DNA of 64,000 nt from an uncultured Clostridium sp. (GCA_900553755.1 USEX01000003.1:10438-74437), one strand, 5' to 3'. Positions 35,313-44,920 are shown, numbered from the stretch's first letter. Program-made: numbers and translations. The notes: a model not told the origin generated them from the sequence alone.

Positions 35313-35924
35313 TTAATTTTCGTCTTCAGTATTTCTACATTTATTATTCATGTAAAATCTTTTTTCTGCCAATTTATCCTGTACGCCTCTTAATGCTTCT
35401 CCAAATCTTTGGAAGTGAACAATTTCTCTTTGCCTTAAGTATCTTAAAATATCTACAACTTCGCTATCCTCTGCACATAAATCTATTAATTTTTCATATG
35501 TTGCTCTTGCTTTTTGTTCTGCAGCTAAATCCTCTTGCAAGTTTGCTATTGGATCACCTTTGCAGGCTAAGCAATTTGCATCAAATGGCATTCCTGCAGC
35601 TGATTGTGGATATATATCTATACCATGATCTGTATAATATGCCCCCAATCCTACTTTTTCTAACTCTTCTGCTGAACATCCATCAGTTAATTGTCTTACT
35701 AAAGTTCCAACCATCTCTAAATGGGCTAATTCTTCAGTTCCTATATCATTCAATGTAGCTTTTGCCTGTAAATCTGGCATTGCAAATCTTTGTGATAAAT
35801 ACCTTAAAGATGCTCCTAATTCCCCATCTGGTCCTCCATATTGAGATATAATGTATTTTGCAAGTCTTGGATTTCTGCATTTAATATTTATAGGATATTG
35901 TAACATTTTATTATAAGTCCACAT
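35313..35924 (-). CDS. cotJC: Spore coat protein CotJC (manganese-catalase-like)
   Basis: This 203-residue ferritin-like protein belongs to the manganese catalase family and sits in the spore coat. Metal-site Glu/His helices are seen: EELAHLEMV, EQKARATYEKLI and LRQREIVHFQRFGEAL. NPRLAKYIISQYGGPDGELGA is typical CotJC. It ends the cotJ operon, overlapping cotJB by 1 nt. Confidence 0.94.
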   Translation of the reverse strand: MWTYNKMLQYPINIKCRNPRLAKYIISQYGGPDGELGASLRYLSQRFAMPDLQAKATLNDIGTEELAHLEMVGTLVRQLTDGCSAEELEKVGLGAYYTDHGIDIYPQSAAGMPFDANCLACKGDPIANLQEDLAAEQKARATYEKLIDLCAEDSEVVDILRYLRQREIVHFQRFGEALRGVQDKLAEKRFYMNNKCRNTEDEN

Positions 35925-36289
35925 TATAATTCACTTCCTTCCCAAGGCCATGGCTCTTCTAACCATCTCCATTTATTGCATGGGCAGTATATGCTAAGTG
36001 GCCCATATATTCTTTGATACATATCTTTCAATTCATTTAGATTATTACAATATTTACGGTGTAAACAAATTGCTTTTTCATCTGTAGGATGTGTATTTAG
36101 ATATTCTGCTAAATCAGTGATAGCAAATGTTAAACATCTAATTTCTTTTAATAATTTTTGGCAGGTTTCATTATTGTTATTACAGCCACATCCATTATTT
36201 TCTGTAGTAGCTGGGTTATATCCAAATTGAGCATTTATTCCTGTTACTTCATAATTACAATTTTCATCATTCATTAGCAAGTTTGACAC
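35924..36289 (-). CDS. cotJB: Spore coat protein CotJB
   Basis: This 121-residue protein carries the CotJB core in its second half: IRCLTFAITDLAEYLNTHP, YCNNLNELKDMYQRIYGPLS and the Trp-rich end WRWLEEPWPWEG. The first 45 residues form a variable Asn/Cys-rich tail (CGCNNNNETC). It overlaps cotJA by 16 nt and cotJC by 1 nt. Needed with CotJA/CotJC in coat assembly in relatives. Confidence 0.88.
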   Translation of the reverse strand: MSNLLMNDENCNYEVTGINAQFGYNPATTENNGCGCNNNNETCQKLLKEIRCLTFAITDLAEYLNTHPTDEKAICLHRKYCNNLNELKDMYQRIYGPLSIYCPCNKWRWLEEPWPWEGSEL

Positions 36290-36618
36290 CCCTTTCCAAA
36301 ACTATTTCTAGATCTTAAATATTCAATCTCCATCATACTTTGTCCTGGATAGTACGTAGTAACTAATTCAGGAAATATTGTTCCGTTTTGCAAGCCACAA
36401 CAAGGGGTAAAAGTTTTATCCATATATTGAGTTGGTACATAACTCTGTGCAAGCATAGGATTAGTTGGAAATAAATTCATTTCCTGGTCAAAGCCACATT
36501 GACAAGAATCTTCGTTATTCTCCTCATAGCTTTGAACATCGCTGCAGCTAGTTTCTAGTGGACCAACATCTTCTTCCATATTGTTTTGGCAGCAACATTT
36601 TTTACAACATTGATACAT
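36274..36618 (-). CDS. cotJA: Spore coat protein CotJA-like
   Basis: This 114-residue protein has a Cys-rich first half (YQCCKKCCCQNN) and a CotJA-like second half: NPMLAQSYVPTQYMDKTFTPCCGL and YYPGQSMMEIEYLRS. It is longer than Bacillus CotJA because of the Cys-rich start. First gene of the operon; upstream on the minus strand GTCATAA with CAATAAGC about 13 nt on could be a sporulation (SigE-type) promoter, but this is weak. Confidence 0.82.
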   Translation of the reverse strand: MYQCCKKCCCQNNMEEDVGPLETSCSDVQSYEENNEDSCQCGFDQEMNLFPTNPMLAQSYVPTQYMDKTFTPCCGLQNGTIFPELVTTYYPGQSMMEIEYLRSRNSFGKGCQTC

Positions 36619-36672
36619 TAATATTCCTCCTTTATTAAATCTTTAGCTTATTGCCTATACTGCATTTTATGA

Positions 36673-36712
36673 CATAAAAAAAGAGATTGTTACAATTCGC
36701 AACAATCTTCTT
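36673..36712 (-). terminator. pyk terminator
   Basis: AGATTGTT (36684-36691) pairs with AACAATCT (36701-36708); on the minus strand CTTTTTTT follows. It separates pyk from the cotJ operon. Confidence 0.85.
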
Positions 36713-36725
36713 TCTTATTTTATAA

Positions 36726-38165
36726 CTATACTTTTAAAACTCCACCTATTGTTTTATTCACAGATGAACCAACGTCTTCCATTATTTTGTCTCCACCTGC
36801 AATTATTACTAGGTCTCCTTTTTCTAGTATTTCTTTATTCTTTAATTTTTCAATTCCTTTTTCAATTGTTTTATTTACTGTTTCTTCTGCTGGAACAAAT
36901 ATTGGTGTTACGTTCCAAGCTAAACCTAATTGATGGAATGTTCTCTTATTATCTGTTATAGCAAGAATTGGGCATCCAGCTCCTAATCCAGCTAAGTTTC
37001 TTGCAGAATTTCCTGTATGTGTATAGCATACTATTGCATCAGCTTTCATGTTTTTAGCTGTTACACAAGTTGCATATGCTACGTTTTCTTCTAATGTATC
37101 TAGTTTTACATTTTCGTTCTCATCAAATCTCTTCCAGTAATTTATTTCTGGTTCAACTCTGTTTGCTATTTTAACCATTGTTTCAACACATTCTACTGGA
37201 TAATCACCTTGTGCACATTCTCCTGAAAGCATTATAGCACTTGTTCTATCATATATTGCATTTGCAACATCGCTTGCTTCTGCTCTTGTTGGTAATGGTT
37301 GATGTGTCATTGATTCTAACATTTGTGTTGCTGTAATAGCTGGTTTACATTCTTTATTGCAAAGTTTTATTAATTTCTTTTGAACTACTGGTGGTTCTGT
37401 GAAATCAGTTTCAGTAGCCATATCACCACGGGCAATCATTTGTCCATCAGCTAAATTTACTATAGTTTCTAAATTAGAAAGACCTTCAACATTTTCTATT
37501 TTTGTTATTATTTGAATATCTTTTCCACCATTTTCATCTAATACTTTTCTAACATTTTGAATATCTTCTGCATTTCTCGCAAATGATATTGCTACGAAAT
37601 CATATTCATGTTCGCAAGCTGCTTTTAAATCTGCTATATCTTTTTCAGCTAAACCTGGTAATCTAATAACTGTTCCAGGCAAATTCATAGTTTTTCTGCT
37701 TCCTAAACCATTTCCATGAACAACTGTTGTTACTATATCTTTACCAACAACTTCATCAACTTTTAATTCTATTGCTCCATCATCTATTAAAATTTTTGTT
37801 CCTTGTTTAACATCTTTATATAATTCTTTATATGTTACAGAAACACCTTCTTCGTTTCCTGTTACATCTGCATTATATAATGTGAATTTTTGACCATCTT
37901 TTAATTGTATTTTTGTATTTTTTCCTGTGTATAGCATTCCAGTTCTTATTTCTGGTCCCTTCATATCCAATAATAATGCTATTGGAAGTTCTTTCTCTTC
38001 TCTTAATTTTATTATTGTTTCTGTTTTCTCTGATTGCTCTTCCCAACTTCCATGAGAATAATTTACTCTTGTTACATTTAAGCCAGCTTCAAATAATTCT
38101 TCTAATTTGTTTTCACTAGCTGGTCCTATTGTTCCAACAATTTTTGTTTTTCTTAATGCTTTCAT
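36726..38165 (-). CDS. pyk: Pyruvate kinase
   Basis: This 479-residue enzyme makes pyruvate and ATP from phosphoenolpyruvate, the last step of glycolysis. Seen are KIVGTIGPASE, LDMKGPEIRTG, the substrate block IARGDMATE and the potassium/magnesium region ATQMLESMTHQPLPTRAEASDVANA. The C-terminal allosteric domain is present; the extra PEP-utiliser domain of some Firmicute enzymes is absent. The start at 38165 has GGAGG 7 nt upstream; the earlier in-frame ATG lies before that site. Confidence 0.96.
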   Translation of the reverse strand: MKALRKTKIVGTIGPASENKLEELFEAGLNVTRVNYSHGSWEEQSEKTETIIKLREEKELPIALLLDMKGPEIRTGMLYTGKNTKIQLKDGQKFTLYNADVTGNEEGVSVTYKELYKDVKQGTKILIDDGAIELKVDEVVGKDIVTTVVHGNGLGSRKTMNLPGTVIRLPGLAEKDIADLKAACEHEYDFVAISFARNAEDIQNVRKVLDENGGKDIQIITKIENVEGLSNLETIVNLADGQMIARGDMATETDFTEPPVVQKKLIKLCNKECKPAITATQMLESMTHQPLPTRAEASDVANAIYDRTSAIMLSGECAQGDYPVECVETMVKIANRVEPEINYWKRFDENENVKLDTLEENVAYATCVTAKNMKADAIVCYTHTGNSARNLAGLGAGCPILAITDNKRTFHQLGLAWNVTPIFVPAEETVNKTIEKGIEKLKNKEILEKGDLVIIAGGDKIMEDVGSSVNKTIGGVLKV

Positions 38166-38313
38166 TAATATTCCTCCACCTTTCAAAATAACGTTCATAT
38201 TATATCACTATTTCAGCTTTATTTCAAGCTTTTCTATATTATTTGACAAAATTATGAAATTAATGTATTTTATAATAAAATTATTTAAATTTTTTATGGA
38301 AAGGATGAACTTT

Positions 38314-38847
38314 ATGTTAAAAGAATTCAAAGAATTTGCAACCAGAGGAAATATTTCAGATTTAGCATTAGGTATTGTAATTGGTGGTGCTTTTCAAAAA
38401 ATTGTAACTTCTTTAGTTGAAGATATTATTATGCCTTGTGTTTCTGTACTAATTGGAAAGGTTGATTTCTCAGATTTAGTATTAAATATTGGTGAAGTTT
38501 CTATCAAATATGGTCACTTTATTACTACTATAGTCGACTTTCTAATAATATCTTTTTCTATATTTTTGGTTATTAGATATTTAAATAAATTGAATAAAAT
38601 AGGTGAAAAAGATCTTAATAAATTAGCTAAGAAAATTAATGAATTAGATAAATCTGGAAATTTAAAAAAGTTGAAGAGACTTGGTAAGAAAAAAACTGAA
38701 GAACATAATGAAACACCAGAAAAGGCAGAACCAGAAACAAAAATATGTCCTTACTGCCTATCTGAAATTAAATATAAAGCAACAAGATGTCCAAATTGTA
38801 CTTCTAAGCTAGTTTATGAAACAAAACCTACTGCACATAAAAAATGA
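38314..38847 (+). CDS. mscL: Large mechanosensitive channel MscL with a C-terminal zinc ribbon
   Basis: Residues 1 to about 95 are MscL: MLKEFKEFATRGNISDLALGIVIGGAF with the first pore helix, then the loop and second helix (FLIISFSIFLVIRYLNKL). The channel opens under membrane tension to release solutes. A basic linker follows, and the last 35 residues form a zinc ribbon with two CPxC knuckles (CPYC and CPNC 16 apart). The total of 177 residues exceeds the usual 120-150. ATG 38314 matches the family start and follows AAGG. Confidence 0.93.
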   Translation: MLKEFKEFATRGNISDLALGIVIGGAFQKIVTSLVEDIIMPCVSVLIGKVDFSDLVLNIGEVSIKYGHFITTIVDFLIISFSIFLVIRYLNKLNKIGEKDLNKLAKKINELDKSGNLKKLKRLGKKKTEEHNETPEKAEPETKICPYCLSEIKYKATRCPNCTSKLVYETKPTAHKK

Positions 38848-38872
38848 TTAGATTTCTCTAATCATTTTATTT
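38841..38872 (+). terminator. mscL terminator
   Basis: AAAATGATTAGA (38841-38852) pairs with TCTAATCATTTT (38857-38868), overlapping the stop codon. It can also serve the converging small gene. Confidence 0.85.
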
Positions 38873-38873
38873 A

Positions 38874-39041
38874 TTATGCATTATAATTGTTATTTCTTCT
38901 TTGTGCTTTTCTTGCTTTTCTGCATTCTGGGCATCTTTGAGGTTCATTTGTGAATCCTTTTTCTGCATAAAATGCTTGTTCACCTTCTGTGAAAACAAAT
39001 TCAGCTCCACAATCTTTGCATACTAATGTTTTGTCTGCCAT
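38874..39041 (-). CDS. Small zinc-ribbon protein
   Basis: This 55-residue protein begins MADKTLVCKDCGAEFVF and ends with RCPECRKARKAQRR. The Cys pairs C-x2-C and C-x2-C are those of the 'probable zinc-ribbon' family, which also has the FTEGEQAFYAEKGF segment seen here. GGAGG precedes ATG 39041. Function is unknown; the basic tail suggests nucleic-acid binding. Confidence 0.85.
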   Translation of the reverse strand: MADKTLVCKDCGAEFVFTEGEQAFYAEKGFTNEPQRCPECRKARKAQRRNNNYNA

Positions 39042-39193
39042 GACATTTCCTCCTTCTTTAAATTCATTTAATATATTTTGACACATTGAAACTTTTTAGA
39101 GGAAATAGTCTACTAAATAATTAAATTTTTACAAATTGCTTATAAACAATTTTGTATAATATATCATATTCTTTTTATTTATGCAAGGTTTTA

Positions 39194-40030
39194 TTACTTT
39201 TCTATTCCGACATATTTCGACTTCTTTGAGAATGCTAATATAGATTCGAATACTGGCCATAGTAGCCATAATCCTAATCCATACGCCTGCCTTTTATCAA
39301 AAGCTTCTGCTAGCATAAACCTACTTGCTACATGTACTAGCCATAAGATTATCCATCCTACAACAGGTACCAATAACAATAATAGCCACCAAGAACTCAT
39401 TCCACAAATTTGTAACATAACTACATCTTTATATATTGGTATTAAAACTGCCCATGCACGTTTCTTTGCTTTTTTATATATAACACATCTTACAAACAAT
39501 TTATAAATTGCAAGAATTATTACTATTCTTGTAATTATTCTTATTATGTTGGCTGACCAAGCAATCGATACCATTAGACCAACTTTTTCTCTTGTAGACA
39601 TATTTGCAGTAGTTTTATTCACGATATCTAATAATGTAGCACCATCTTCTACTTCGCTTATAACTTGCTCCATATCCGTTTTTTCAATTATTGCATTTAA
39701 CTTATCTTTATCAACATTTTTCAATACTTTGCATATATTATCTATGTTTTCTTTAGCCTGTCCATCGCTTTTTATCTTATCTTTATTATTTTCTATCATT
39801 GTAACAATTTCTTCATTTGTATATTCTTTACTAACGTCCTTATATGTTTTTATTGCTTCAGTTAACCCATCTTTTGTTAGTCCTTGTTCTTCAAATAGTT
39901 GCATTAAATAAACTATTTTTTCCTCTGAATTATTTTCTGCAAAAGATTTTACATTGCAAATTATCATACTTAAAAATATAATCATTGTTATACATAATAA
40001 TTTTATCCATATTCTATTATTTTTCATCAT
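39194..40030 (-). CDS. Membrane protein with signal peptide and DUF5684-like C-terminus
   Basis: This 278-residue protein has a signal sequence (about 1-28, ending SFAEN), a charged helical region outside or at the membrane (about 30-140) and four or five helices at the end. KRAWAVLIPIYKDVVMLQICG, SSWWLLLLLVPVVGWIILW and LGLWLLWPVFESILAF match the DUF5684 family of small membrane proteins. Function unknown. The ATG pair at 40030/40027 has GGGAG upstream. Confidence 0.7.
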   Translation of the reverse strand: MMKNNRIWIKLLCITMIIFLSMIICNVKSFAENNSEEKIVYLMQLFEEQGLTKDGLTEAIKTYKDVSKEYTNEEIVTMIENNKDKIKSDGQAKENIDNICKVLKNVDKDKLNAIIEKTDMEQVISEVEDGATLLDIVNKTTANMSTREKVGLMVSIAWSANIIRIITRIVIILAIYKLFVRCVIYKKAKKRAWAVLIPIYKDVVMLQICGMSSWWLLLLLVPVVGWIILWLVHVASRFMLAEAFDKRQAYGLGLWLLWPVFESILAFSKKSKYVGIEK

Positions 40031-40166
40031 TTTTCTCCCTTTTTCGCTATCGACTTTTATTATTTTAGCATAACAATTTTTTATCTTCAATACTTTTGTT
40101 TATTTTTGTTTTGTTCAAAAGGAATATTATTACGTATTTCTAATAAAATATCATTAAGGAGGCCTT

Positions 40167-41084
40167 ATGATTGTAAATACTTTTGCTCCTTATGATTCTG
40201 AATTATTAGAAAATAATATTATTTCTTTATTCAATCAATTTCCTTTTTTAAGAAAGGAAATCGTTGGTTATAGCGTTTGTAAAAATCCAATTTATTCAAT
40301 AGTATTTGGGCACGGAGAAAAGCAAATATTTTATTTTGGTTCTATTCATGCAAATGAATCTATTGTTTCTAAATTGCTTATGAAATTTATAGAAGAATTG
40401 TGTATTGCTTACAAATCAAATTCAAGTATTTTAGGATATTCTGTAGAAAATATTTTTGAAAAGTCTACAATTTATATTGTACCTATGGCGAACCCAGATG
40501 GTGTAGATTTAGTAAATAATCCTTCACTATTACCTCATAAATATTACGTACAAGCAAAATCCATTGCTTATAATTATCCTTCAATTTCTTTTGCAAATGG
40601 ATGGAAGGCTAATATAAATGGTGTGGATTTAAATTTACAATTTCCTGCTGGCTGGGAACAAGCAAAAAAAATAAAGTACTCTCAGGGTATAAGCACTCCA
40701 GCCCCTCGTAATTTTGTTGGATTGGCTCCATTATCTCAACCTGAATCCTTAGCTTTATATAATTATACAAAACAACATAATTTTGATTTAATAATTGCTT
40801 ACCATACTCAAGGTAAAGAGATTTATTGGCAATTTCAAAATTATGCTCCCAAAAATGCTTATAACATTGGATTGCAATTCGCCAAGATTAGTAATTACAC
40901 TTTGGCAGATGTTCCATATATTTCAGGTTTTGCTGGCTACAAAGATTGGTTCTTACAGGAATATGAGAAACCAGCTTACACTATCGAAGCTGGTTTTGGT
41001 GAAAACCCTTTGCCTATATCACAATTTAATGAAATCTACAAAGATAACTTAGGAATCTTATTACTAGGAAGTATCTTGGCTTAA
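40167..41084 (+). CDS. M14-family zinc peptidase (gamma-D-glutamyl-diamino-acid endopeptidase type)
   Basis: This 305-residue peptidase has the M14 pattern. Zinc ligands are H-x-x-E in GSIHANES (about 60) and the His in AYHTQGKEIYW (about 211); the catalytic Glu is in YTIEAGFGENPLP (about 272). MANPDGVDLV and GVDLNLQFPAGWEQ are typical of enzymes that cut the D-Glu/meso-DAP bond in peptidoglycan peptides, seen in sporulation and wall recycling. No signal peptide or LysM domain, so it probably acts in the cytoplasm or mother cell. It converges on the kinase-like gene. Confidence 0.9.
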   Translation: MIVNTFAPYDSELLENNIISLFNQFPFLRKEIVGYSVCKNPIYSIVFGHGEKQIFYFGSIHANESIVSKLLMKFIEELCIAYKSNSSILGYSVENIFEKSTIYIVPMANPDGVDLVNNPSLLPHKYYVQAKSIAYNYPSISFANGWKANINGVDLNLQFPAGWEQAKKIKYSQGISTPAPRNFVGLAPLSQPESLALYNYTKQHNFDLIIAYHTQGKEIYWQFQNYAPKNAYNIGLQFAKISNYTLADVPYISGFAGYKDWFLQEYEKPAYTIEAGFGENPLPISQFNEIYKDNLGILLLGSILA

Positions 41085-41097
41085 GCTATATACTTCC

Positions 41098-41676
41098 TTA
41101 TATATCCAATATCTTTTTTATCTCTTTTTCAACTTCTTCTATAGATTTACTATTTTCAATCTTATAAACTTTTATTTTTGTTGGGTATTTTTCTTTTATT
41201 TCATCTGCCATTTGCAAATACATCTTTTGTTGTTCTACACTCTTTTCAATAGCAAATTTAGCATAACTTAAATTTGCTTTATCTTTTCTTTCTAATCTCT
41301 TTTTATATAAGTTCTCATCCTTTAAATACAATGTTATGTAATATATATCAAAATCCATTTCACTTAATGATTTTAATAGTTTATTATAAACTTCTGTAAA
41401 TGAATATTCTTTGTACCCTAATCTGCAATAATTTTCTTCTGAAAAGAATGTTCTATCAAACAGTAAATTAATTCCTAAATTTTCTAATGTTTTTATATAC
41501 CCCTGTAAATCTGTATACATCTTTGTAGCCTTTTCAAGGCCAGCTTTTGTGCTATCACTTGTACCTGATAATCTATATAAATTTGTATATTTCATTGTGT
41601 GCCTTATAAAATCCGTTATGGTTGTTTTTCCGACACCTTGTGGACCTTCTACTATTACTAATTTTGAATTTGCCAT
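41098..41676 (-). CDS. Deoxynucleoside/thymidylate kinase-like P-loop protein
   Basis: This 192-residue protein starts with a Walker A motif, VEGPQGVGKTTITDF. NLLFDRTFFSEENYCRLGY takes the place of the DR(Y/F) substrate segment of dNMP and deoxynucleoside kinases. KRLERKDKAN could be the lid region. It lacks the full dTMP-kinase TREPGGT block, so the substrate is open. ATG 41676 is 8 nt from GAGGAGG; ATG 41682 is too close. Confidence 0.72.
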   Translation of the reverse strand: MANSKLVIVEGPQGVGKTTITDFIRHTMKYTNLYRLSGTSDSTKAGLEKATKMYTDLQGYIKTLENLGINLLFDRTFFSEENYCRLGYKEYSFTEVYNKLLKSLSEMDFDIYYITLYLKDENLYKKRLERKDKANLSYAKFAIEKSVEQQKMYLQMADEIKEKYPTKIKVYKIENSKSIEEVEKEIKKILDI

Positions 41677-41713
41677 TTTCATATCCTCCTCTTAATTATA
41701 AGTATTATAACAC

Positions 41714-41748
41714 AAAAAAAGAAAATTCAAGTATAAATTTTCTTTTTT
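41714..41748 (-). terminator. spoIVB-side terminator
   Basis: AAAAGAAAATT and AATTTTCTTTT form an AT-only stem with T-runs on both sides, between the kinase-like gene and spoIVB. Confidence 0.5.
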
Positions 41749-42964
41749 AATTACTACTTCTCATCTGCTTTATTAATAAGTCTCCAAAAATAGCATATCC
41801 CTTTGTAGGATCTTTTACTAAAACATTTGTTACTGCACCTATAAATTTTCCATTTTGCATTACTGGTGCACCGCTCATCCCTTGTATAATTCCTCCAGTT
41901 TTATTTAGCAGTTCTTCATCAGTAATCTTAATTAACATGCTTTTATTATCAATATTATTATTTAAATATATTCTTTCTATTTCAATTTGATATTCCTGTG
42001 GTGCTCCAGAATCCAATTGACACAAGATTGTAGCCTTTCCGGTTTTTATTTCGCTTCTTTCAGCAACTTCCATCTCATTATAGGTAGTATCTATATACTG
42101 CATATTCTTTACATTTCCGTATACACCCATTTTGGTATTCTTATATATATCACCTATTGCAACGCCTTTTGTTATTGAGCCTTTTATTTCTCCTGGTTTA
42201 TTTTTTTCACCTTTTATAATAGATAAAATATTTGCTGTAACCAATTCTCCCTTAGATATATCTACAATTTCCTCTGTATCTATATCTATTATTCCGTGTC
42301 CTAAGCTCATAAACATATTCGTTGACGGTTCATAAAAAGTTAATGTTCCTATTCCTGCAGCCGCATCTCTAACCCACAATCCTATTTTATAATCTTCTTT
42401 CGTTTTTACTGGCACAATGCTTGTTTCTAATATTTTATCATTTTTCACATACTTTATTTTTAAACTTTCTCCATTACTATTATTCACTTGTTGTATCAAT
42501 TCGTCAGTTGTATTTATTTCTTCATTATTAATTGCTATTATTGAATCTCCCTCTTCTATTCCACTATTTTCATATGGTTTTTCTTTTATTTTTTCTTCAT
42601 TTTCAATCTCCGACATTCCCACAACCAACACACCTTTTGTGTATAATTTCATTCCTATTGCTTTTCCTACAGGAATAACCGTTGTTGTTGGAATTACACT
42701 TACATTTATATCTTTTACAGCTATGCTATTAAATAATTTTAATTCTACTTTGTTATTTCCAACTTTGCTTTTATTTAAATTACTTGATACCCATGTTGCT
42801 TCATAATCATCAGAATTTTGTAATTCCAATCCTAAGGCTAATTTAAAATTAATATTTTCTCCTTCTGACAGTATTATACTTTGCGGAATAGCAGCTATAT
42901 TGTATACATATGCATATAAAAAAAATAGGCACACAATTAATAATATTTTAAAAGTCTTTTTCAT
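41747..42964 (-). CDS. spoIVB: SpoIVB sporulation signalling peptidase (S55)
   Basis: This 405-residue serine peptidase has an N-terminal membrane segment, a PDZ domain (about 100-180, GIEEGDSIIAINNEEIN) and an S55 protease domain. Catalytic His is in LGHGIID (about 222) and Ser in IQGMSGAPV (about 364). It is made in the forespore and signals the mother cell to process pro-SigK. The Ser motif ends Ala-Pro where Bacillus has Ser-Pro. ATG 42964 follows GGAG; the earlier TTG is not used. Confidence 0.93.
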   Translation of the reverse strand: MKKTFKILLIVCLFFLYAYVYNIAAIPQSIILSEGENINFKLALGLELQNSDDYEATWVSSNLNKSKVGNNKVELKLFNSIAVKDINVSVIPTTTVIPVGKAIGMKLYTKGVLVVGMSEIENEEKIKEKPYENSGIEEGDSIIAINNEEINTTDELIQQVNNSNGESLKIKYVKNDKILETSIVPVKTKEDYKIGLWVRDAAAGIGTLTFYEPSTNMFMSLGHGIIDIDTEEIVDISKGELVTANILSIIKGEKNKPGEIKGSITKGVAIGDIYKNTKMGVYGNVKNMQYIDTTYNEMEVAERSEIKTGKATILCQLDSGAPQEYQIEIERIYLNNNIDNKSMLIKITDEELLNKTGGIIQGMSGAPVMQNGKFIGAVTNVLVKDPTKGYAIFGDLLIKQMRSSN

Positions 42965-43029
42965 TTTTATCTCCAATTCTTTTTCAATATTATCATGCCC
43001 ATTTTTTTAATTTTTATTTTGTCAATTTT

Positions 43030-43806
43030 TTAATTTGAACTTGATGAATAATAATTATTCATTAACCAATTATAGTAATTAAATGGTTCTATTGTTTTTG
43101 GCTTTCCGTAATCCACTCCATATGTTTCAACTCTTATACTGCTTATAACTGGTGGGCTTACCGGCTTATCAAGCCCTTCTTTTGCATTTTCATCTCTTGT
43201 TACTACTTCAACATTAGCAATCTTATCTACTATATCTAATCCTTCTATAACTTTTCCAAATCCTGCAAACACTCTATTTAAGTTTTGGTTATCTGCATTC
43301 ATTATAAAGAATTGTGAATTTGCTGAATTATATCCCTTTGTTTCCAATGAAGAATCAACTTTACTATAATCATATCTTTCCATTGCTATAACGCCTTTTT
43401 CAAATTTTAATGTATTTTCATCATATCCATTAAGGCTAAATTCACCTTCTATTGCATATTTTTTATCCTCAGAGCTACCTTTTTCTATAGAGCTATCTAT
43501 GTTAGATAAAGTTGCAGTTTTGCTACTATCACCTGCTAAAATTCTGTATTGTGGATTTGTTTCGTAAAAAGTTAATCCATCATAGAATCCATTATTGGCT
43601 AAAGCAATAAAATTTGTTACTGTGTTTGGAGCAACATCTGGGTATAGTTCTACTTTTATTGTTCCATAATCTTTTACTTCTATTGTTGCTACTGGATTTT
43701 CCGCCTTATAACTTCCTTTATTTACATATCCATATATAAGGAATCCAATTCCTACTAGCATAGCTATTATGCATAATATTAATATAATTTGTTTAAATGT
43801 TTTCAT
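43030..43806 (-). CDS. Membrane-anchored cyclophilin-type peptidyl-prolyl isomerase
   Basis: This 258-residue protein has an N-terminal helix (about 5-27) and then a cyclophilin domain: IEVKDYGTIKVELYPDVAPNTVTNFIALA, GFYDGLTF, SQFFIMN, LNRVFAGFGKVIEGLDIVDKI. The active-site Arg after YDGLTFYE is not in the usual RVI context (reads NPQYRILAG), so activity may be modified. It probably helps proteins fold outside the membrane. Between spoIVB and disA. Confidence 0.9.
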   Translation of the reverse strand: MKTFKQIILILCIIAMLVGIGFLIYGYVNKGSYKAENPVATIEVKDYGTIKVELYPDVAPNTVTNFIALANNGFYDGLTFYETNPQYRILAGDSSKTATLSNIDSSIEKGSSEDKKYAIEGEFSLNGYDENTLKFEKGVIAMERYDYSKVDSSLETKGYNSANSQFFIMNADNQNLNRVFAGFGKVIEGLDIVDKIANVEVVTRDENAKEGLDKPVSPPVISSIRVETYGVDYGKPKTIEPFNYYNWLMNNYYSSSSN

Positions 43807-43815
43807 TATTTCCTC

Positions 43816-44904
43816 CTATAACATCGAATTTTCAAATACAAATTGTTCTTGCATTCTTCTTAATGATTGTTTTATTGTTCTTGCACGTACTTCGCCAATT
43901 CCTTCAACCTCGTCCAATTGAGGAATATCTGCAGCTAATATATGCTGGAATGATTTAAATGATTTTACAAGATTATCAACAATATTGCTTGGCATTCTTG
44001 GTATTTTATTTAATACCCTATAACCTTTAGTAAATACACCTACTTCATCATAATTATCAAAATCTCCATAACCTAATAGCTTGGCTATATTTTGTGATTT
44101 CATTAAATCATCTCTTGTTAGTCCTCTTATTGTATCTAGAACTTTTTCTGGCGTTCTTTTTTTACCTGCTGCAATATAATCTTTTACCATTAAAAGTTCT
44201 TCTTTTTCTAAGTCTCCAACCAATTCTTGCAATTGAATTTCTAACAATCTTCCATCTTCGCCCAATTCAAAAATTGCCCTTTGAACTTCTTCTACCATAT
44301 TCATAACCATTTCCGCTCTTTGTATTGCCACTATAACATTTTCTAATGTTACAATATCATTAAACTCATACTCGTTTAATAAGCTTAGCTTACTATCAAA
44401 TACTTTCATGTATTTTTCAACTGTTTGTAAAGCTTGGTTTCCTTTTGATATTACCTTAGAGCTATCTTCTAAAACATATCTACTATTCGCTTTAAATATT
44501 GTTATTATATTTCTTCTTTGAGATATACTTATTACCAAGTCTCCTGTTTGTTTTGCAGTACGTTCAGCAGTTCTATGTCTTGTCCCTGTTTCAACAGTAG
44601 TAATTTGAGATGATGGAATTAATTGAGTATTAGCAAATAATATTTTTTTCATATCCGAACTTAATATTATAGCTCCATCCATTTTAGCGAGCTCATACAA
44701 TTTTGCAGGTGTATAATCTACATTTAGGCTAAATCCTCCATCTGCAATATCTAAAACTTCTTTTCCATCTCCTACAACTATTAAAGCTCCCGTTTTTGCT
44801 TTTAATATATTTTCTAATCCCTCTCTTATTTCTGTTCCTGGTGCAATGGTCTTTAATACTTCTAAAATGTCATTTTTATAAGTTGCCAAAATACTTACCT
44901 CCAA
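43816..44904 (-). CDS. disA: DisA, DNA-integrity-scanning diadenylate cyclase
   Basis: This 362-residue enzyme makes cyclic di-AMP from ATP and pauses at branched DNA to delay sporulation. The DAC domain has MDGAII (about 75) and GTRHRTAER (about 107). A helical middle and a helix-hairpin-helix end (LDEVEGIGEVRARTIKQSLRRM) follow. It lies 16 nt after radA, the common Firmicute arrangement. Confidence 0.97.
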   Translation of the reverse strand: MEVSILATYKNDILEVLKTIAPGTEIREGLENILKAKTGALIVVGDGKEVLDIADGGFSLNVDYTPAKLYELAKMDGAIILSSDMKKILFANTQLIPSSQITTVETGTRHRTAERTAKQTGDLVISISQRRNIITIFKANSRYVLEDSSKVISKGNQALQTVEKYMKVFDSKLSLLNEYEFNDIVTLENVIVAIQRAEMVMNMVEEVQRAIFELGEDGRLLEIQLQELVGDLEKEELLMVKDYIAAGKKRTPEKVLDTIRGLTRDDLMKSQNIAKLLGYGDFDNYDEVGVFTKGYRVLNKIPRMPSNIVDNLVKSFKSFQHILAADIPQLDEVEGIGEVRARTIKQSLRRMQEQFVFENSML

Positions 44905-44920
44905 TCTAATTATAAGAGTT

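Noticed and set aside
35309..35758. A 149-codon plus-strand reading frame opposite cotJC
   Set aside because: It is Leu/Phe-rich, has no ribosome binding site and mirrors a clear spore coat gene.
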